The notes under the pieces: generated by a model
What the model was told of the DNA's origin: nothing
Seen by the model: the letters and a program-made list of their open reading frames with translations, nothing else
The model's database searches: none
Made by a program: the position numbers and the translations under genes
From: RYN-230 sp963782185
GTDB taxonomy: Bacteria > Actinomycetota > Actinomycetes > Streptosporangiales > Streptosporangiaceae
Assembly: GCA_963782185.1 (NCBI GenBank)
Contig: CAWAJB010000025.1
Location: 62,001 to 126,000 of the forward strand
Length of the DNA stretch: 64,000 nucleotides
Reading direction: 5' to 3'
Part shown: positions 52,601-61,287 of the stretch, piece after piece
How positions within the stretch are numbered: position 1 is the stretch's first letter
Layout of the letters: every line of letters starts with the position of its first letter

Positions 52601-53468
52601 GTCGCCGCGGCGGGTGAAATGGCTGGCCGGACAGCCGTTAGCGTCCACGATCGACTGCGGTCGGCGCCCGGGAGGCGGAGGCGGGCTTGGATCCCGGCGG
52701 AAGCAGGGTTGGTCAGGCGGTTTGCTGGGTGGGGCCCTCCGGGTGCTGGACCTGCTGCTCGGCTCGATGCCGTGCTCCAGCAGCAGCCTCTGCAGCCGGT
52801 TCACCTCGTCCCGCAGCCAGTCGAGTTCCCGGCCCAGCGTGGCCACGTCCACCCCAGCGACCAGCGCGCGATCAGGCGGTCCCGCTCGGCCTGCAACTCC
52901 TTCTCGCTATCGCGGGCGGCCGCGGCGCGGTCGAGATCCTTGGCGTGACGGCCGGTCTTGGCCTGCCGGGCCAGTCGATCCGGGTGTCGTAGTCCGGATG
53001 CAGGCGGGAGATGACCTGGCTCGGCGCCTGGCGGTCCTGGCTCACCAGCTGGAGGACCTGGTGGCGCACCTTGGGCACGGTGAGGCCGAGCCGGTGGAGC
53101 ACGTGCCAGCCCACCCCGTCTCCCTCGCGCACCAGGGCCAGCAGAATGTGCTCGGTGCCCACGTACAGGTGATCGAGGTGGACGGCCTCCCGGACCGCGA
53201 GCTCCAGGACCTTCTTGCTCCGCGGCGTCAGCGGGATGTGCCCCGCCGCCTCGGCCTCGCCCTCGCCGATGATGTCGAGGACCTGCTCGCGCACGGCCTG
53301 CGGGCTGATCCCCAGCACGTGCAGGGCCCGGCCCGCCACCCCATCGCGGTCACGGAGCAGCCCGAGCAGTATGTGCTCGGTACCGATGAACCCGTGGTGC
53401 AGCGCCCGGGCTTCCTGCTGAGCCGAGATGACCACTTCGCGGGCCTGCGGGCTGAACCGGCGGAACAT
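52583..53468 (-). pseudogene. Double Clp N-domain protein with coiled-coil tail, frameshifted
   Basis: From ATG 53468 the frame encodes two Clp repeat (ClpN) modules: MFRRFSPQAREVVISAQQEA, HHGFIGTEHILLGLLRDRDG and then PRSKKVLELAVREAVHLDHL, YVGTEHILLALVREGDGVGW. There are no AAA modules, so it is not a chaperone-ATPase but may bind substrates or compete with ClpC. Near 52975 the good frame shifts by one (ARQAKTGRHAKDLDRAAAAR, EKELQAERDRLIAR) and near 52865 by one again (VAGVDVATLGRELDWLRDEV, NRLQRLLLEHGIEP), a coiled coil. The first 165 residues are intact, so a shortened protein could still be made. It is the third gene of the RHH operon. Confidence 0.72.
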
Positions 53469-53623
53469 CAGGTCCCCCGGGCCGGCAGGAATCCAGGGGC
53501 ATCCGCGTCGGCGAGGGCGGCTTCGGCGGCGGAGACATCCATCAGGTCGAGCACGTCCGTGGCGTCCAGCCCCAGGACCCGCGCGGCGATGACGACCAGG
53601 GCGCCCAGGTCGAGCGGCGTCAT
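53468..53623 (-). CDS. 51-residue protein between RHH and ClpN genes
   Basis: ATG 53623 overlaps the RHH stop (TGATG) and its own stop overlaps the ClpN start (TGATG), so all three are coupled. The product, MTPLDLGALVVIAARVLGLD then ATDVLDLMDVSAAEAALADA, is one or two amphipathic helices. The opening resembles the N-terminus of Doc/Fic-type toxins found beside RHH antitoxins, but the HxFx(D/E)GN(K/G)R active-site region is absent. It may be a truncated toxin or a short adaptor; this is inference from context. Confidence 0.6.
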   Translation of the reverse strand: MTPLDLGALVVIAARVLGLDATDVLDLMDVSAAEAALADADAPGFLPARGT

Positions 53624-53841
53624 CACTGCTCGCCCCGCAGCATCTCGAGGATCCGCTGATGGCGGGCGACGTTGTCCTCCAGCAACTGGATGAACCGCTC
53701 GTCCCGCTGCCGCTCTTCCACCAGTGAGGCAATCGCCTCGCGCACCACGTCCGACACCGACCGGCCCTCGACCTCGGCCACGGCCTCAAGTCGTTCGGCG
53801 AGCCCGGGGTCCAGTCGCAGCACCATGTTCTTGGTCCGCAT
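53623..53841 (-). CDS. Ribbon-helix-helix (RHH/CopG-like) repressor/antitoxin
   Basis: I chose ATG 53841, preceded by GGAG; a longer start at 53853 abuts the operator. The 72-residue protein has the RHH strand and helices (KNMVLRLDPGLAERLEAVAE, VEGRSVSDVVREAIASLVEE) followed by a long helix (RFIQLLEDNVARHQRILEML) suited to bind a partner. RHH antitoxins repress their own operon by binding palindromes, as the perfect 20-bp palindrome next to its start suggests. Confidence 0.87.
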   Translation of the reverse strand: MRTKNMVLRLDPGLAERLEAVAEVEGRSVSDVVREAIASLVEERQRDERFIQLLEDNVARHQRILEMLRGEQ

Positions 53842-53853
53842 TAGGTACTCCAT

Positions 53854-53873
53854 CGTGATATCGAGATATCACG
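53854..53873. promoter_or_regulatory. Perfect 20-bp palindrome, RHH operator
   Basis: CGTGATATC-GA-GATATCACG is a perfect 9-2-9 dyad beginning one base upstream of the first possible RHH start codon. It lies in a short AT-rich island between the RHH operon (leftward) and the pheA region (rightward). Self-repression by the RHH protein is the natural reading. Confidence 0.82.
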
Positions 53874-54112
53874 GTACCATGGACGGGCCCGATTCCGGGC
53901 CTGCCGTACCCACCTATCACGTAAGCGGTGCACTCCTGTGGGCGATTTGCCCGGTTCAGCTGCACCTCTTACGTGATACGTCGCTGGCGGCGGCCGGGCG
54001 CCGCCCCCGGCCGCTGGTATTCTCACGCACTGTTGCGGGACGCCCGCGGGCAGGCGCAGCCCGTGAGCTCCGCGAAGCCCTCCCGCGTGAGCGGCCATCC
54101 AGCGAAGGCGGC

Positions 54113-55177
54113 GTGATCGCACTGTCCCGCACTGACCCCCGCGAGCCGACCGGCCCGGGCTCCCCAGGCGACAAGACCGGCCCGGGCCCCCCGGGCGACA
54201 AGACCGGCCCGGGCCCCCCGGGCGACAAGACCGGCCCGGGCCCCACAGGTGACAAGCCAGTGCAGTATGCCTATCTGGGACCTGAGGGAACCTTCACCGA
54301 GGCGGCGCTGCTCGCCTTCGACCCGGGCGCGGCGGGCCACGCTATGCCGTGCGTGAGTATCCAGGCCACCCTCGATGCGGTGCGGAACGGGTCGGCGGAG
54401 CGGGGCATCGTGCCGATCGAGAACTCAGTGGAGGGAGCCGTCACCGCCACCCTCGACGAGCTGGCCACGGGCCGGGATCTGGTGATCAGTGCGGAGGTGC
54501 CGCTGCCCGTGGCGTTCGCGCTGCTGGCCCGGCCCGGTACCGAACTCGGCGACGTGGCGACGGTGGGCGGCCATCCGCAAGCCCAGGCCCAGTGCCGGCG
54601 GTGGCTGGAACAGAACCTCCCGCACGCGGCCTGGCGGCCTGCGTCGTCCAACGCCGAGGCCGCCCGCCAGGTGTCAGAGGGGCAGCTCGACGCGGCCCTG
54701 GCTGGTGAGTTCGCGGCCGTGATGTACGGGCTCGCGGTGCTGGTCCCCGGGACTCACGATCACGCGAACGCGGTTACCCGTTTCGTGGTGGTCAACCAGC
54801 CGGGCCCACTGCCCGCGGCGACCGGGTCGGACCGTACGTCGCTGGTGGCGTTCCTGCGGGAGGACCATCCGGGCGCGCTGATGGAAATCCTCACTGAGTT
54901 CGCGGTGCGCGGCATCAACCTTGTCCGGATCGAGTCCCGGCCGACTGGTGACGGGCTGGGCAGGTATTACTTCTTCATCGACTGCGAAGGGCACGTGGAC
55001 GACGCCCGGGTCGGCGAGGCGCTGATGGGCCTGCGCCGCGTCTGCGCGGATGTCAGGTTCCTGGGCAGCTACCCGCGGCATGACGGGGGCCGCACCCACG
55101 TCCGGCCCGGCACCTCGGACGGGGAGTTCGCGCAGGCGGCGGCGTGGCTGTCGCGACTGCGTTACGGCCGGGTCTGA
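54113..55177 (+). CDS. pheA: Prephenate dehydratase with repetitive N-terminus
   Basis: I chose GTG 54113; the true start could be any of several sites because the frame is open upstream. The 354-residue enzyme converts prephenate to phenylpyruvate in phenylalanine synthesis. The PDT domain runs from YAYLGPEGTFTEAALLAF through GIVPIENSVEGAVTATLDEL to NAVTRFVVVNQP. The ACT regulatory domain is TSLVAFLREDHPGALMEILT with GINLVRIESRPTGDGLGRYY (Phe site). The extra ~45 N-terminal residues consist of GDKTGPGPP repeats (27-bp units), absent from ordinary PheA (~280-310 residues). Confidence 0.93.
   Translation: MIALSRTDPREPTGPGSPGDKTGPGPPGDKTGPGPPGDKTGPGPTGDKPVQYAYLGPEGTFTEAALLAFDPGAAGHAMPCVSIQATLDAVRNGSAERGIVPIENSVEGAVTATLDELATGRDLVISAEVPLPVAFALLARPGTELGDVATVGGHPQAQAQCRRWLEQNLPHAAWRPASSNAEAARQVSEGQLDAALAGEFAAVMYGLAVLVPGTHDHANAVTRFVVVNQPGPLPAATGSDRTSLVAFLREDHPGALMEILTEFAVRGINLVRIESRPTGDGLGRYYFFIDCEGHVDDARVGEALMGLRRVCADVRFLGSYPRHDGGRTHVRPGTSDGEFAQAAAWLSRLRYGRV
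54155..54256 (+). repeat. 27-bp coding repeat in the pheA N-terminus
   Basis: About three and a half copies of a 27-bp unit encode GDKTGPGPP immediately before the conserved PDT domain. The unit is divisible by three and GC-rich, and may reflect slippage expansion. Confidence 0.85.
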
Positions 55178-55195
55178 ACCCTCGCCCGCGGCCGT

Positions 55196-55747
55196 CTACA
55201 GGTACGGGCCGGACCCCCGGGCCCCCTGCTGCGGGCCCGCCGCTTCCTCGGCACTCCCCGGCATCATGCCGGGAGGCAGGGCACGGCGCATCTGCTCCAA
55301 CTGCGCCCGCGCGGCCATCTGCTGCGCGAACAGCGTGGTCTGGATGCCGTGGAACAGGCCCTCCAGCCAGCCCACGAGCTGAGCCTGAGCTACCCTGAGC
55401 TCCGCCTCGCTCGGCACCGAGTCGTCGGCGAAGGGCAGGGACAGCCGCTCCAGCTCCTCGACCAGCTCCGGGGCCAGGCCGTCCTCGAGTTCCTTGATGG
55501 AGCTCTGGTGGATCTCGCGCAGCCGGGCCCGGCTCTTCTCGTCCAGTGGCGCGGCCCGGACCTCGTCGAGCAACTGCCGGATCATGCTCCCGATCCGCAT
55601 GACCTTGGCGGGCTGCTCGACCATCTCCATGACCGGCCGCTCGCGTGTATTCTCGCCCTCGCCGCCGTCGGCGTCCACCGTGATGCCATCCGGGCCGACC
55701 ACCACAACTTTGGCGCCCTGGCTGGCCTCGGGGTTGCGTTCGCTCAT
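55196..55747 (-). CDS. bpa: Bacterial proteasome activator Bpa
   Basis: This 183-residue protein has the DUF2587/Bpa four-helix core (ERPVMEMVEQPAKVMRIGSM, IRQLLDEVRAAPLDEKSRAR, EDGLAPELVEELERLSLPFA, ELRVAQAQLVGWLEGLFHGI) and the C-terminal GPYL, matching the HbYX-like tail (GQYL in mycobacteria) that opens the 20S proteasome gate. It promotes ATP- and Pup-independent degradation of some proteins such as heat-shock repressors. This implies a 20S proteasome elsewhere in the genome. It converges with pheA, 18 nt apart. Confidence 0.94.
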   Translation of the reverse strand: MSERNPEASQGAKVVVVGPDGITVDADGGEGENTRERPVMEMVEQPAKVMRIGSMIRQLLDEVRAAPLDEKSRARLREIHQSSIKELEDGLAPELVEELERLSLPFADDSVPSEAELRVAQAQLVGWLEGLFHGIQTTLFAQQMAARAQLEQMRRALPPGMMPGSAEEAAGPQQGARGSGPYL

Positions 55748-55822
55748 ACTCCTAGTCTTGCGCCTTCCGGATAGTAGGTGCGCCAGGGGGGCGTGAAGCC
55801 GGCCCGCAATCCTGGCCGGGTG

Positions 55823-56800
55823 TCAGTTGACCAGCAGGATCTTCCCTATGTGTGAACCGTCGTCGAGCAGCCGGTGCGCCTGCGCTGCGTCGGCCATCGG
55901 CAGCTTGGCGCAGATGACCGGGACTACCTGTCCGGCACTGATGAGCGGCCAGAGGTGGTCCCGGGTAGCCGCGACTACCTCGGCCTTTTCCTCGGTGGTC
56001 CGGCTCCGCAACGTCGCGGCGACGATGCTGGCGCGCTTTTGCATCATCAGCCCCAGGTCGATCTCGCTGCGGCTGCCGCCCCGGGTGGCGAGGAGCACCA
56101 GGCGCCCCCAGGTGGCCAGCGCCTTGAGGTTCCGGCCCAGGTAGGGCGCGCCCATGATGTCGAGGATGACGTCTGCGCCGCGCCCGCCGGTGAAGTCCAG
56201 TATGTCGGCGGCGAAATCGCCATCCCGGTAGGAGATGGCCAGGTCGGCCCCCAGGTCCCGGCAGCGGGCCAGCTTCTCCGGGGAGCCGGCGGTGCAGGCC
56301 ACCGTGCATCCCTCGGCTTTGGCGATCTGGATCGCGAACGTCCCGATGCCGCCGGCCCCGCCATGCACCAGGTACGTCTCGCCGGGTACCAGATGGGCCA
56401 TCTGGTACACCGTGCCCTGGATCGTGCACGTCGCCTCCGGCAGGGCCGCGGCGTCCACCAGCGACACTCCCTCCGGGATAGGCAGCAACTGACCCTGGGG
56501 GACGGCGACCTTCTCCGCGTACGCGCCCCCGCCCAGCAGCGCGCACACCTCGTCTCCGACCTGCCAGGAGGTGACCTCCGGGCCGAGCCCGGTGATGCGC
56601 CCCGAGCATTCCATTCCCGGGTAGGGCGGCGCCCCCGGCGGCGGGGGATAGTGGCCCTGCCGCTGCAGGATGTCCGCGCGGTTAAGCCCGGCCGCCGCGA
56701 CCTCCAGGAGCACCTCACCTGGGCCGGGTACCGGATCGGGTACCTCCTCCAGGTGCAGGACCTCGGGTCCGCCGGGATGGGTGATCACGACCGCTCGCAT
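55823..56800 (-). CDS. NAD(P)H quinone oxidoreductase (zinc-independent MDR, PIG3-like)
   Basis: This 325-residue medium-chain reductase has MRAVVITHPGGPEVLHLEEV, NRADILQRQGHYPPPPGAPP (substrate-side loop without zinc ligands), the nucleotide-binding YLVHGGAGGIGTFAIQIAKA and a C-terminal VPVICAKLPMADAAQAHRLL. It probably reduces quinones one or two electrons at a time using NADPH. It is cytoplasmic. It is divergent from the ParA-like gene, with a 135-bp spacer. Confidence 0.92.
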   Translation of the reverse strand: MRAVVITHPGGPEVLHLEEVPDPVPGPGEVLLEVAAAGLNRADILQRQGHYPPPPGAPPYPGMECSGRITGLGPEVTSWQVGDEVCALLGGGAYAEKVAVPQGQLLPIPEGVSLVDAAALPEATCTIQGTVYQMAHLVPGETYLVHGGAGGIGTFAIQIAKAEGCTVACTAGSPEKLARCRDLGADLAISYRDGDFAADILDFTGGRGADVILDIMGAPYLGRNLKALATWGRLVLLATRGGSRSEIDLGLMMQKRASIVAATLRSRTTEEKAEVVAATRDHLWPLISAGQVVPVICAKLPMADAAQAHRLLDDGSHIGKILLVN

Positions 56801-56935
56801 GGAGTTTCTCCTGATTGCCGTAGCTGGGCTGGGCTGCGGCGAGCTAGGTGGCTTAGGCTTCGGGTGGATGCGCCCATCCGGTCCCCTGCCGGCACGTCAT
56901 TCTCCTATAACGATGAGAGCTGAGGGGAAACCAGC

Positions 56936-58492
56936 TTGGCTGATCGTGACCTGGACCGCAGCGAAGCGGCAAGGACGGGTGAGGCTCGCGTCCCCGGGCC
57001 TGGCCAGGAGCGGCCGTCACGGGCGCCCCGCCAGCCGCCGCCGTCCGCAACCCGGGACGGCTCAAGCCCAGAAGTCACCGGCCCGCAGCCCGAACTGCCG
57101 GATGCCTTCGCGCCGGGGCTGGCCCTGGGCGCGGATGCCGACCCCGCGCTGGGCGGTGCGGGCGCGGAACCAGGCGATGCCGGGGATCCTTACGGGCCAC
57201 CCGGCCACCGTGACACCGCTGATCCTTACGACCCGGGCAGCTACGGCCTTGGTGCGCTCGGCCTGGTGGGCGACGACTATGACACCGGCGACGAATACCC
57301 GCCCCCGGACAACTACGAGGCACCAGGCCAGGACTCGCCGCTGTCGCTGATCCGGAACTTCGGCCGCCGCCCCGGCCAGCACGGGGTGCCGGCGCCCCCC
57401 GTGGCCGATTCCTGGCTGGCGGAGCCGGGCGGGGCGGACACTGGCCCGGCGGAATCCCGTGCGGGACAAGGTTCCCCCGCCCCGCTACCCGCGCAACCGC
57501 AGCCGCCCGCGCCCCCGCAGCCCCCGCCAGCACCTGCACCTTCGCAACCGGTCACGGCCGACAGCCTCACCACTGACCTGCTCCTGCCAGGCAGGCACAA
57601 AGCTCCGGCCGGCGGCTGGCGCCGCGCAGTCTTCAAGGTGACCGGCGGCCTGGTCCGCGCGCCGGAGTCCGCGGCGCAGCGGCGCCGCCAGGAACTGATC
57701 GCCCGGGCCCGTACCCCGGTCACCGGCGGGCATCACCGGGTCGCGGTAGTGAGCCTGAAGGGCGGCGTCGGCAAGACCACGACGACGGTCGGCCTGGGCG
57801 CCATGCTGGCCTCGCTGCGCGGCGACCGGGTCATCGCGGTGGACGCCAATCCCGACCGGGGCACCCTGTCTGACAAGCTCCGGCTGGAGACCGCCGCCAC
57901 CGTCCGCGACCTGCTGAACGAGCAGTACCAGATCGAGCGGTACACGGACGTCCGGGCCTACACCACGCAGGCCGCGAGCCGGCTGGAGGTGCTTGCCTCC
58001 GATCGCGATCCCACCGTGTCGGTGGCGTTCAGCGAGCAGGACTACTGCGACGTGTGCCGGGTGCTGGAGCACTACTACTCGATCTGCCTCACCGACTGCG
58101 GGACCGGCCTGCTGCACTCGGCCATGACCGGAGTGCTGCGCCTGGCCGACCAGATCGTCCTGGTCAGCTCGCCGTCGGTGGACGGGGCGCGGAGCGCGAG
58201 CGCCACGCTGGACTGGCTCCAGGCGCACGGCTACGGCGACCTGGTCCGGCACACGGTGGTCGTGCTCGCCGTGATCCGCCCGCGGAGCAGGAGCGGGGTG
58301 GACCTGGACCGCCTGGAGCAGCACTTCGCCGCACGCTGCCGGGCCGTGGTCAGGGTCCCGTACGACGCGCACCTGGACGAGGGTGCCGAGGTCGAGCTGT
58401 CCCGGCTGAACCCGGCCACGGCCGATGCCTACCTGATGCTGGCCGCCGAGATCGGCGACGGTTTCGCCCGCCCCCCGAGAATGGCCCGCTAG
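56936..58492 (+). CDS. ParA/MinD-like ATPase with a long disordered N-terminus
   Basis: I chose TTG 56936, with AGGGG upstream. The 518-residue protein has ~210 residues of Pro/Gly/Asp-rich sequence followed by GGWRRAVFKVTGGLVRAPES and a deviant-Walker ATPase: VAVVSLKGGVGKTTTTVGLG, VIAVDANPDRGTLSDKLRLE, and ICLTDCGTGLLHSAMTGVLR. This arrangement matches the MinD-like ATPases associated with ESX/type VII secretion in actinobacteria (proline-rich N-terminus, WRR..V motif). No ESX genes are in this window. Confidence 0.85.
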   Translation: MADRDLDRSEAARTGEARVPGPGQERPSRAPRQPPPSATRDGSSPEVTGPQPELPDAFAPGLALGADADPALGGAGAEPGDAGDPYGPPGHRDTADPYDPGSYGLGALGLVGDDYDTGDEYPPPDNYEAPGQDSPLSLIRNFGRRPGQHGVPAPPVADSWLAEPGGADTGPAESRAGQGSPAPLPAQPQPPAPPQPPPAPAPSQPVTADSLTTDLLLPGRHKAPAGGWRRAVFKVTGGLVRAPESAAQRRRQELIARARTPVTGGHHRVAVVSLKGGVGKTTTTVGLGAMLASLRGDRVIAVDANPDRGTLSDKLRLETAATVRDLLNEQYQIERYTDVRAYTTQAASRLEVLASDRDPTVSVAFSEQDYCDVCRVLEHYYSICLTDCGTGLLHSAMTGVLRLADQIVLVSSPSVDGARSASATLDWLQAHGYGDLVRHTVVVLAVIRPRSRSGVDLDRLEQHFAARCRAVVRVPYDAHLDEGAEVELSRLNPATADAYLMLAAEIGDGFARPPRMAR

Positions 58493-58880
58493 CGTCTCCG
58501 GCCGCCTTGCTCAAGCAGGCCCAAAGGCCGGTAAATTCTCCGCAACGAAAACCATCTCCCGCCGGCCCCCCGCGCTACAGGCGGGGATCGACGGGCTCGG
58601 ATTCCAGCGCCAGCCTCCCGATAAATTGCCCGCTGGAACCGGGATACCCCGCAAACGAAGGCCGCCGCCCGTAGCCGGCCCCACCCGTTGCTGAAGAGGC
58701 ACTGACGGCGTGCCGCGCCGCTGGCGGAATGCCAGTTCAGCGGTTACAAATCAGTCATGACCGCTGTCAGCCGGCCGCCGGGACGCTCCGAACGCCGAGT
58801 CGTCCGACTCCTCCGAGTCCTCCGAGTCCGAGTCGTCCGGGGAGGCGTCCACGGCCCCCGGCGGGCCGCGGCGGATCGTC
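58493..58880. other. 388-bp spacer without a recognised gene
   Basis: I see no convincing gene or repeat. In the frame of the downstream phosphoesterase, 58760-58880 encodes Ser/Asp/Glu-rich sequence (AESSDSSESSESESSGEAST) with no ATG, GTG or TTG, suggesting either an unusual start or a lost base upstream. Confidence 0.5.
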
Positions 58881-59669
58881 GTGGCCGGAGACTGGCACGG
58901 CAACGAGGACTGGGCCCTCAGCGTCATCCGGCGCGTCCCGGCCCTGCTCGCCGGGGAGGGCCAGCGGCTCATCCTGCACCTCGGCGACTTCGGTATCTGG
59001 CCGGACAAGGCCGGGCAGGTCTACCTGGACCGGCTCAGCTGGGCGCTGGGCGAGGCCGGTGCCGAGCTGTGGTTCGTGGACGGCAACCACGAGGACTTCG
59101 ACCGGCTCGGCCAGCTCGATGAGAAACCCGGCCCCGACGGGCGCGTGCCGGTGGTCCCGCGGATCATGCACCTGCCCCGCGGCCACCGCTGGACCTGGCA
59201 CGGTCTCACGTGGCTCGCGTGCGGGGGCGCGGTGAGCCTGGACCGGGCGATCCGCACCGCGGGCGTGGACTGGTGGCCGCAGGAGGAGATCACCACCGAG
59301 CAGGAGGTGGCCCTCTCCGGCAGTGGCCACGCGGACGTGATGGTCTGCCACGACTGCCCGTCCGGCGTCGCGCACACCTTCGCCCATCCGCCCGCCGACT
59401 GGGCACCCGAGGACCTGGCCCGCAACGACATGCACCGCCGGCGCGTGCAGCGCATCGTGGACGCCGTCATGCCCACGTATCTCGTACATGGCCACCTGCA
59501 CCGTGCCTACCAGCGGACGTGTGACTTCGGCTACGGGCCCGTGAAGGTGACCGGCCTGGACGCGGACAACCGGCTGCGTAACTTCGCGGCCCTGGACCTG
59601 ACCACGATGCAGTGGGACGTGCGCCGCGGCTGGTTCAGCCGCTTCCGGCGCGGCCCCGTTCCCGGCTGA
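58881..59669 (+). CDS. Calcineurin-like metallophosphoesterase
   Basis: GTG 58881 is the only start in frame, but it begins inside the first strand (RRIVVAGDWHGNEDWA), so the real start may be upstream across a frame break. The 262-residue protein has DWHGN (metal motif), LHLGDFGIWPDKAGQVYLDR, LWFVDGNHEDFDRLGQLDEK, MVCHDCPSGVAHTFAHPPAD and TYLVHGHLHRAYQR, the full five-motif set binding two metals. It probably cleaves phosphomonoesters or diesters; the substrate is unknown. It is cytoplasmic. Confidence 0.87.
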   Translation: MAGDWHGNEDWALSVIRRVPALLAGEGQRLILHLGDFGIWPDKAGQVYLDRLSWALGEAGAELWFVDGNHEDFDRLGQLDEKPGPDGRVPVVPRIMHLPRGHRWTWHGLTWLACGGAVSLDRAIRTAGVDWWPQEEITTEQEVALSGSGHADVMVCHDCPSGVAHTFAHPPADWAPEDLARNDMHRRRVQRIVDAVMPTYLVHGHLHRAYQRTCDFGYGPVKVTGLDADNRLRNFAALDLTTMQWDVRRGWFSRFRRGPVPG

Positions 59670-59894
59670 GGTGCCCTCCGCAATGGGATCCCCGGGTCGG
59701 CCGAAGTGCCCGCGCTGACGCGATCCCCTGCCCGGCGCGACGTCTGCTGACATCGCGTGCCGAGATCTATCTGAATACTGGGATTCTGTACACCGAGAGC
59801 GACTGTTAAGCGTCTCTCTGTCAGAAAGTGGGGCGCGGCTGGGGGGGAGCCTGGCCGGGCCGGTACCGAACCCCGCTAACGAAAGAGGCCAGGC

Positions 59895-60200
59895 ATGTTA
59901 GATGTGCGCGACAGCGTGGGTGGACGCCATCGCCGCCAGTGGATCACCCGGCGGGCCCGTGGGCTGAAGGCCCGGGTCATGCGAGCTGTTCTCAACCGGG
60001 TGGCGACACCCGAGATGCGTCACGCCGCCCTTCTGCTCGGCTACGACATCGCACTGGGGCACGGCCGTGAGGGGATCTTCCGCTACCTAGCCGAATTCGA
60101 CGTCGGGACCGAGATCGGACGGACGGTACGGTACGGCAAGCCAGAGGAACGCGAGGGCGCCGTCGAGGCCCTCATCCTGGAGCTCTGCATGTACAGCTAG
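59895..60200 (+). CDS. Small hypothetical helical protein
   Basis: This 101-residue protein is not recognised. GAAAGAGG precedes ATG 59895. It is basic at the start (WITRRARGLKARVMRAVLNR) and then forms amphipathic helices (HAALLLGYDIALGHGREGIF, REGAVEALILELCMYS). There are no membrane spans or signal. Composition and the ribosome site support a real gene. Its neighbours are a phosphoesterase and an SDR, neither obviously linked. Confidence 0.65.
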   Translation: MLDVRDSVGGRHRRQWITRRARGLKARVMRAVLNRVATPEMRHAALLLGYDIALGHGREGIFRYLAEFDVGTEIGRTVRYGKPEEREGAVEALILELCMYS

Positions 60201-60368
60201 TCATCGTCGGGTGGGCGGCAGGCCGAAGCGGCACCCGGGCAAGGCGAAGCGGAGGGTGCTCCGTTTATACTGGGCGGCAACGGAGAATCCTCCCGTTGGC
60301 CCTCGCGCCGTGCTGGTTGACCGGGCGCGGCGGCGGATGGCCACAGCGCCGGATCGAGGAGCTCAGTC

Positions 60369-61187
60369 ATGCCCGAGGCACCCTTCTTTGACCAGGCGGC
60401 GCCCGCGGCGGCCCGCGGTCGGACGACGGCGGGCCGGCTGGACGGCACGGTCGCGCTTGTGACCGGGGCGTCGAGCGGCATCGGCGCGGCCACGGCCATC
60501 ACGCTCGCAGCCGAGGGGGCGGCCGTGGCCGTCGCGGCCCGGCGCAAGGACCGGCTGGATGACCTTGCCTCGGGTATCCGCGGGCAGGGCGGGACCGTGC
60601 TCGTGCTGGAGTCGGACATCACCGGCGAGCAGCAGGCCACCGACGCGGTCGAGCGGACGGTCGCCGAGCTGGGCCGCCTCGACACGCTCGTCAACAACGC
60701 GGGCGTGATGCTGCTGGGGCCAGCGGTCGGCGCGCCGTTGTCGGAGTGGCAGCGGATGGTCAACCTCAACGTCATGGGCCTGCTCTATTGCGCCCACGCG
60801 GCGCTACCCCACCTGCTCCGCGCCGCGGAGGACGGCCCTCGCCGGGTGGCCGACATGGTGAACATCAGCTCGACGGCCGGCCGGATCGCCCGGAACGGGA
60901 GCGCCGTCTATACCCTGACCAAGCACGGTATCGGCGCGTTCAGTGAGGCGCTGCGCCTGGAGGTCACCCAGCGGCACGTCCGGGTCTCGCTGGTCGAGCC
61001 GGGCGCGACCGCGACCGAGCTGGCCGGCCATAACCGGCCAGAGGTGCTCGGCGCCATGCGCGCCCAGGTCACCGGGATGCAGCCGATGGGAGCCGAGGAC
61101 ATCGCGGACATGATCGCCTACATCGTGACCCGGCCGCGGCATGTCGCGGTCAACGAGGTGCTGATCCGGCCCACCGAGCAGGCCTGA
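60369..61187 (+). CDS. Short-chain dehydrogenase/reductase
   Basis: This 272-residue enzyme has GAGGAG upstream of ATG 60369. The classical SDR motifs are present: TGASSGIGAATAITLAAEGA (TGxxxGIG), the NNAGVM strand, NISSTAGRIARNGSAVYTLT with YxxxK (Tyr/Lys) and the preceding Ser, and VSLVEPGATATELAGHNRP. It should oxidise or reduce an alcohol/ketone with NAD(P); it resembles clavulanate-dehydrogenase-like and sepiapterin-type SDRs in layout. A -10-like TATACT lies ~100 nt upstream at 60266-60271. Confidence 0.93.
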   Translation: MPEAPFFDQAAPAAARGRTTAGRLDGTVALVTGASSGIGAATAITLAAEGAAVAVAARRKDRLDDLASGIRGQGGTVLVLESDITGEQQATDAVERTVAELGRLDTLVNNAGVMLLGPAVGAPLSEWQRMVNLNVMGLLYCAHAALPHLLRAAEDGPRRVADMVNISSTAGRIARNGSAVYTLTKHGIGAFSEALRLEVTQRHVRVSLVEPGATATELAGHNRPEVLGAMRAQVTGMQPMGAEDIADMIAYIVTRPRHVAVNEVLIRPTEQA

Positions 61188-61201
61188 CCACCGGGCCGGC
61201 C

Positions 61202-61265
61202 GGGGCCGCGGACCAGCCCGGACCGCGGACAGCCCCGGGGCCGCGGACCAGCCCGGACCGCGGAC
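61202..61265. repeat. 35-bp period direct repeat downstream of the SDR
   Basis: A 29-bp segment starting GGGGCCGCGGACCAGCCCGG is repeated exactly at 61202-61230 and 61237-61265, 6 bp apart. It lies between the convergent SDR and small membrane gene. It is rich in CCGCGG palindromes and might act as a terminator or recombination-prone element. Confidence 0.85.
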
Positions 61266-61287
61266 CCCCGTGGGCCGCGCCCGGGCC

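Noticed and set aside
53956..54255. Minus-strand collagen-like ORF (GPGPVLSPG repeats)
   Set aside because: Antisense to the 27-bp coding repeat of pheA; repetitive composition alone explains the open frame.
58493..58760. Riboswitch or small RNA upstream of the phosphoesterase
   Set aside because: I could not match it to any known riboswitch core and saw no stable long hairpin.
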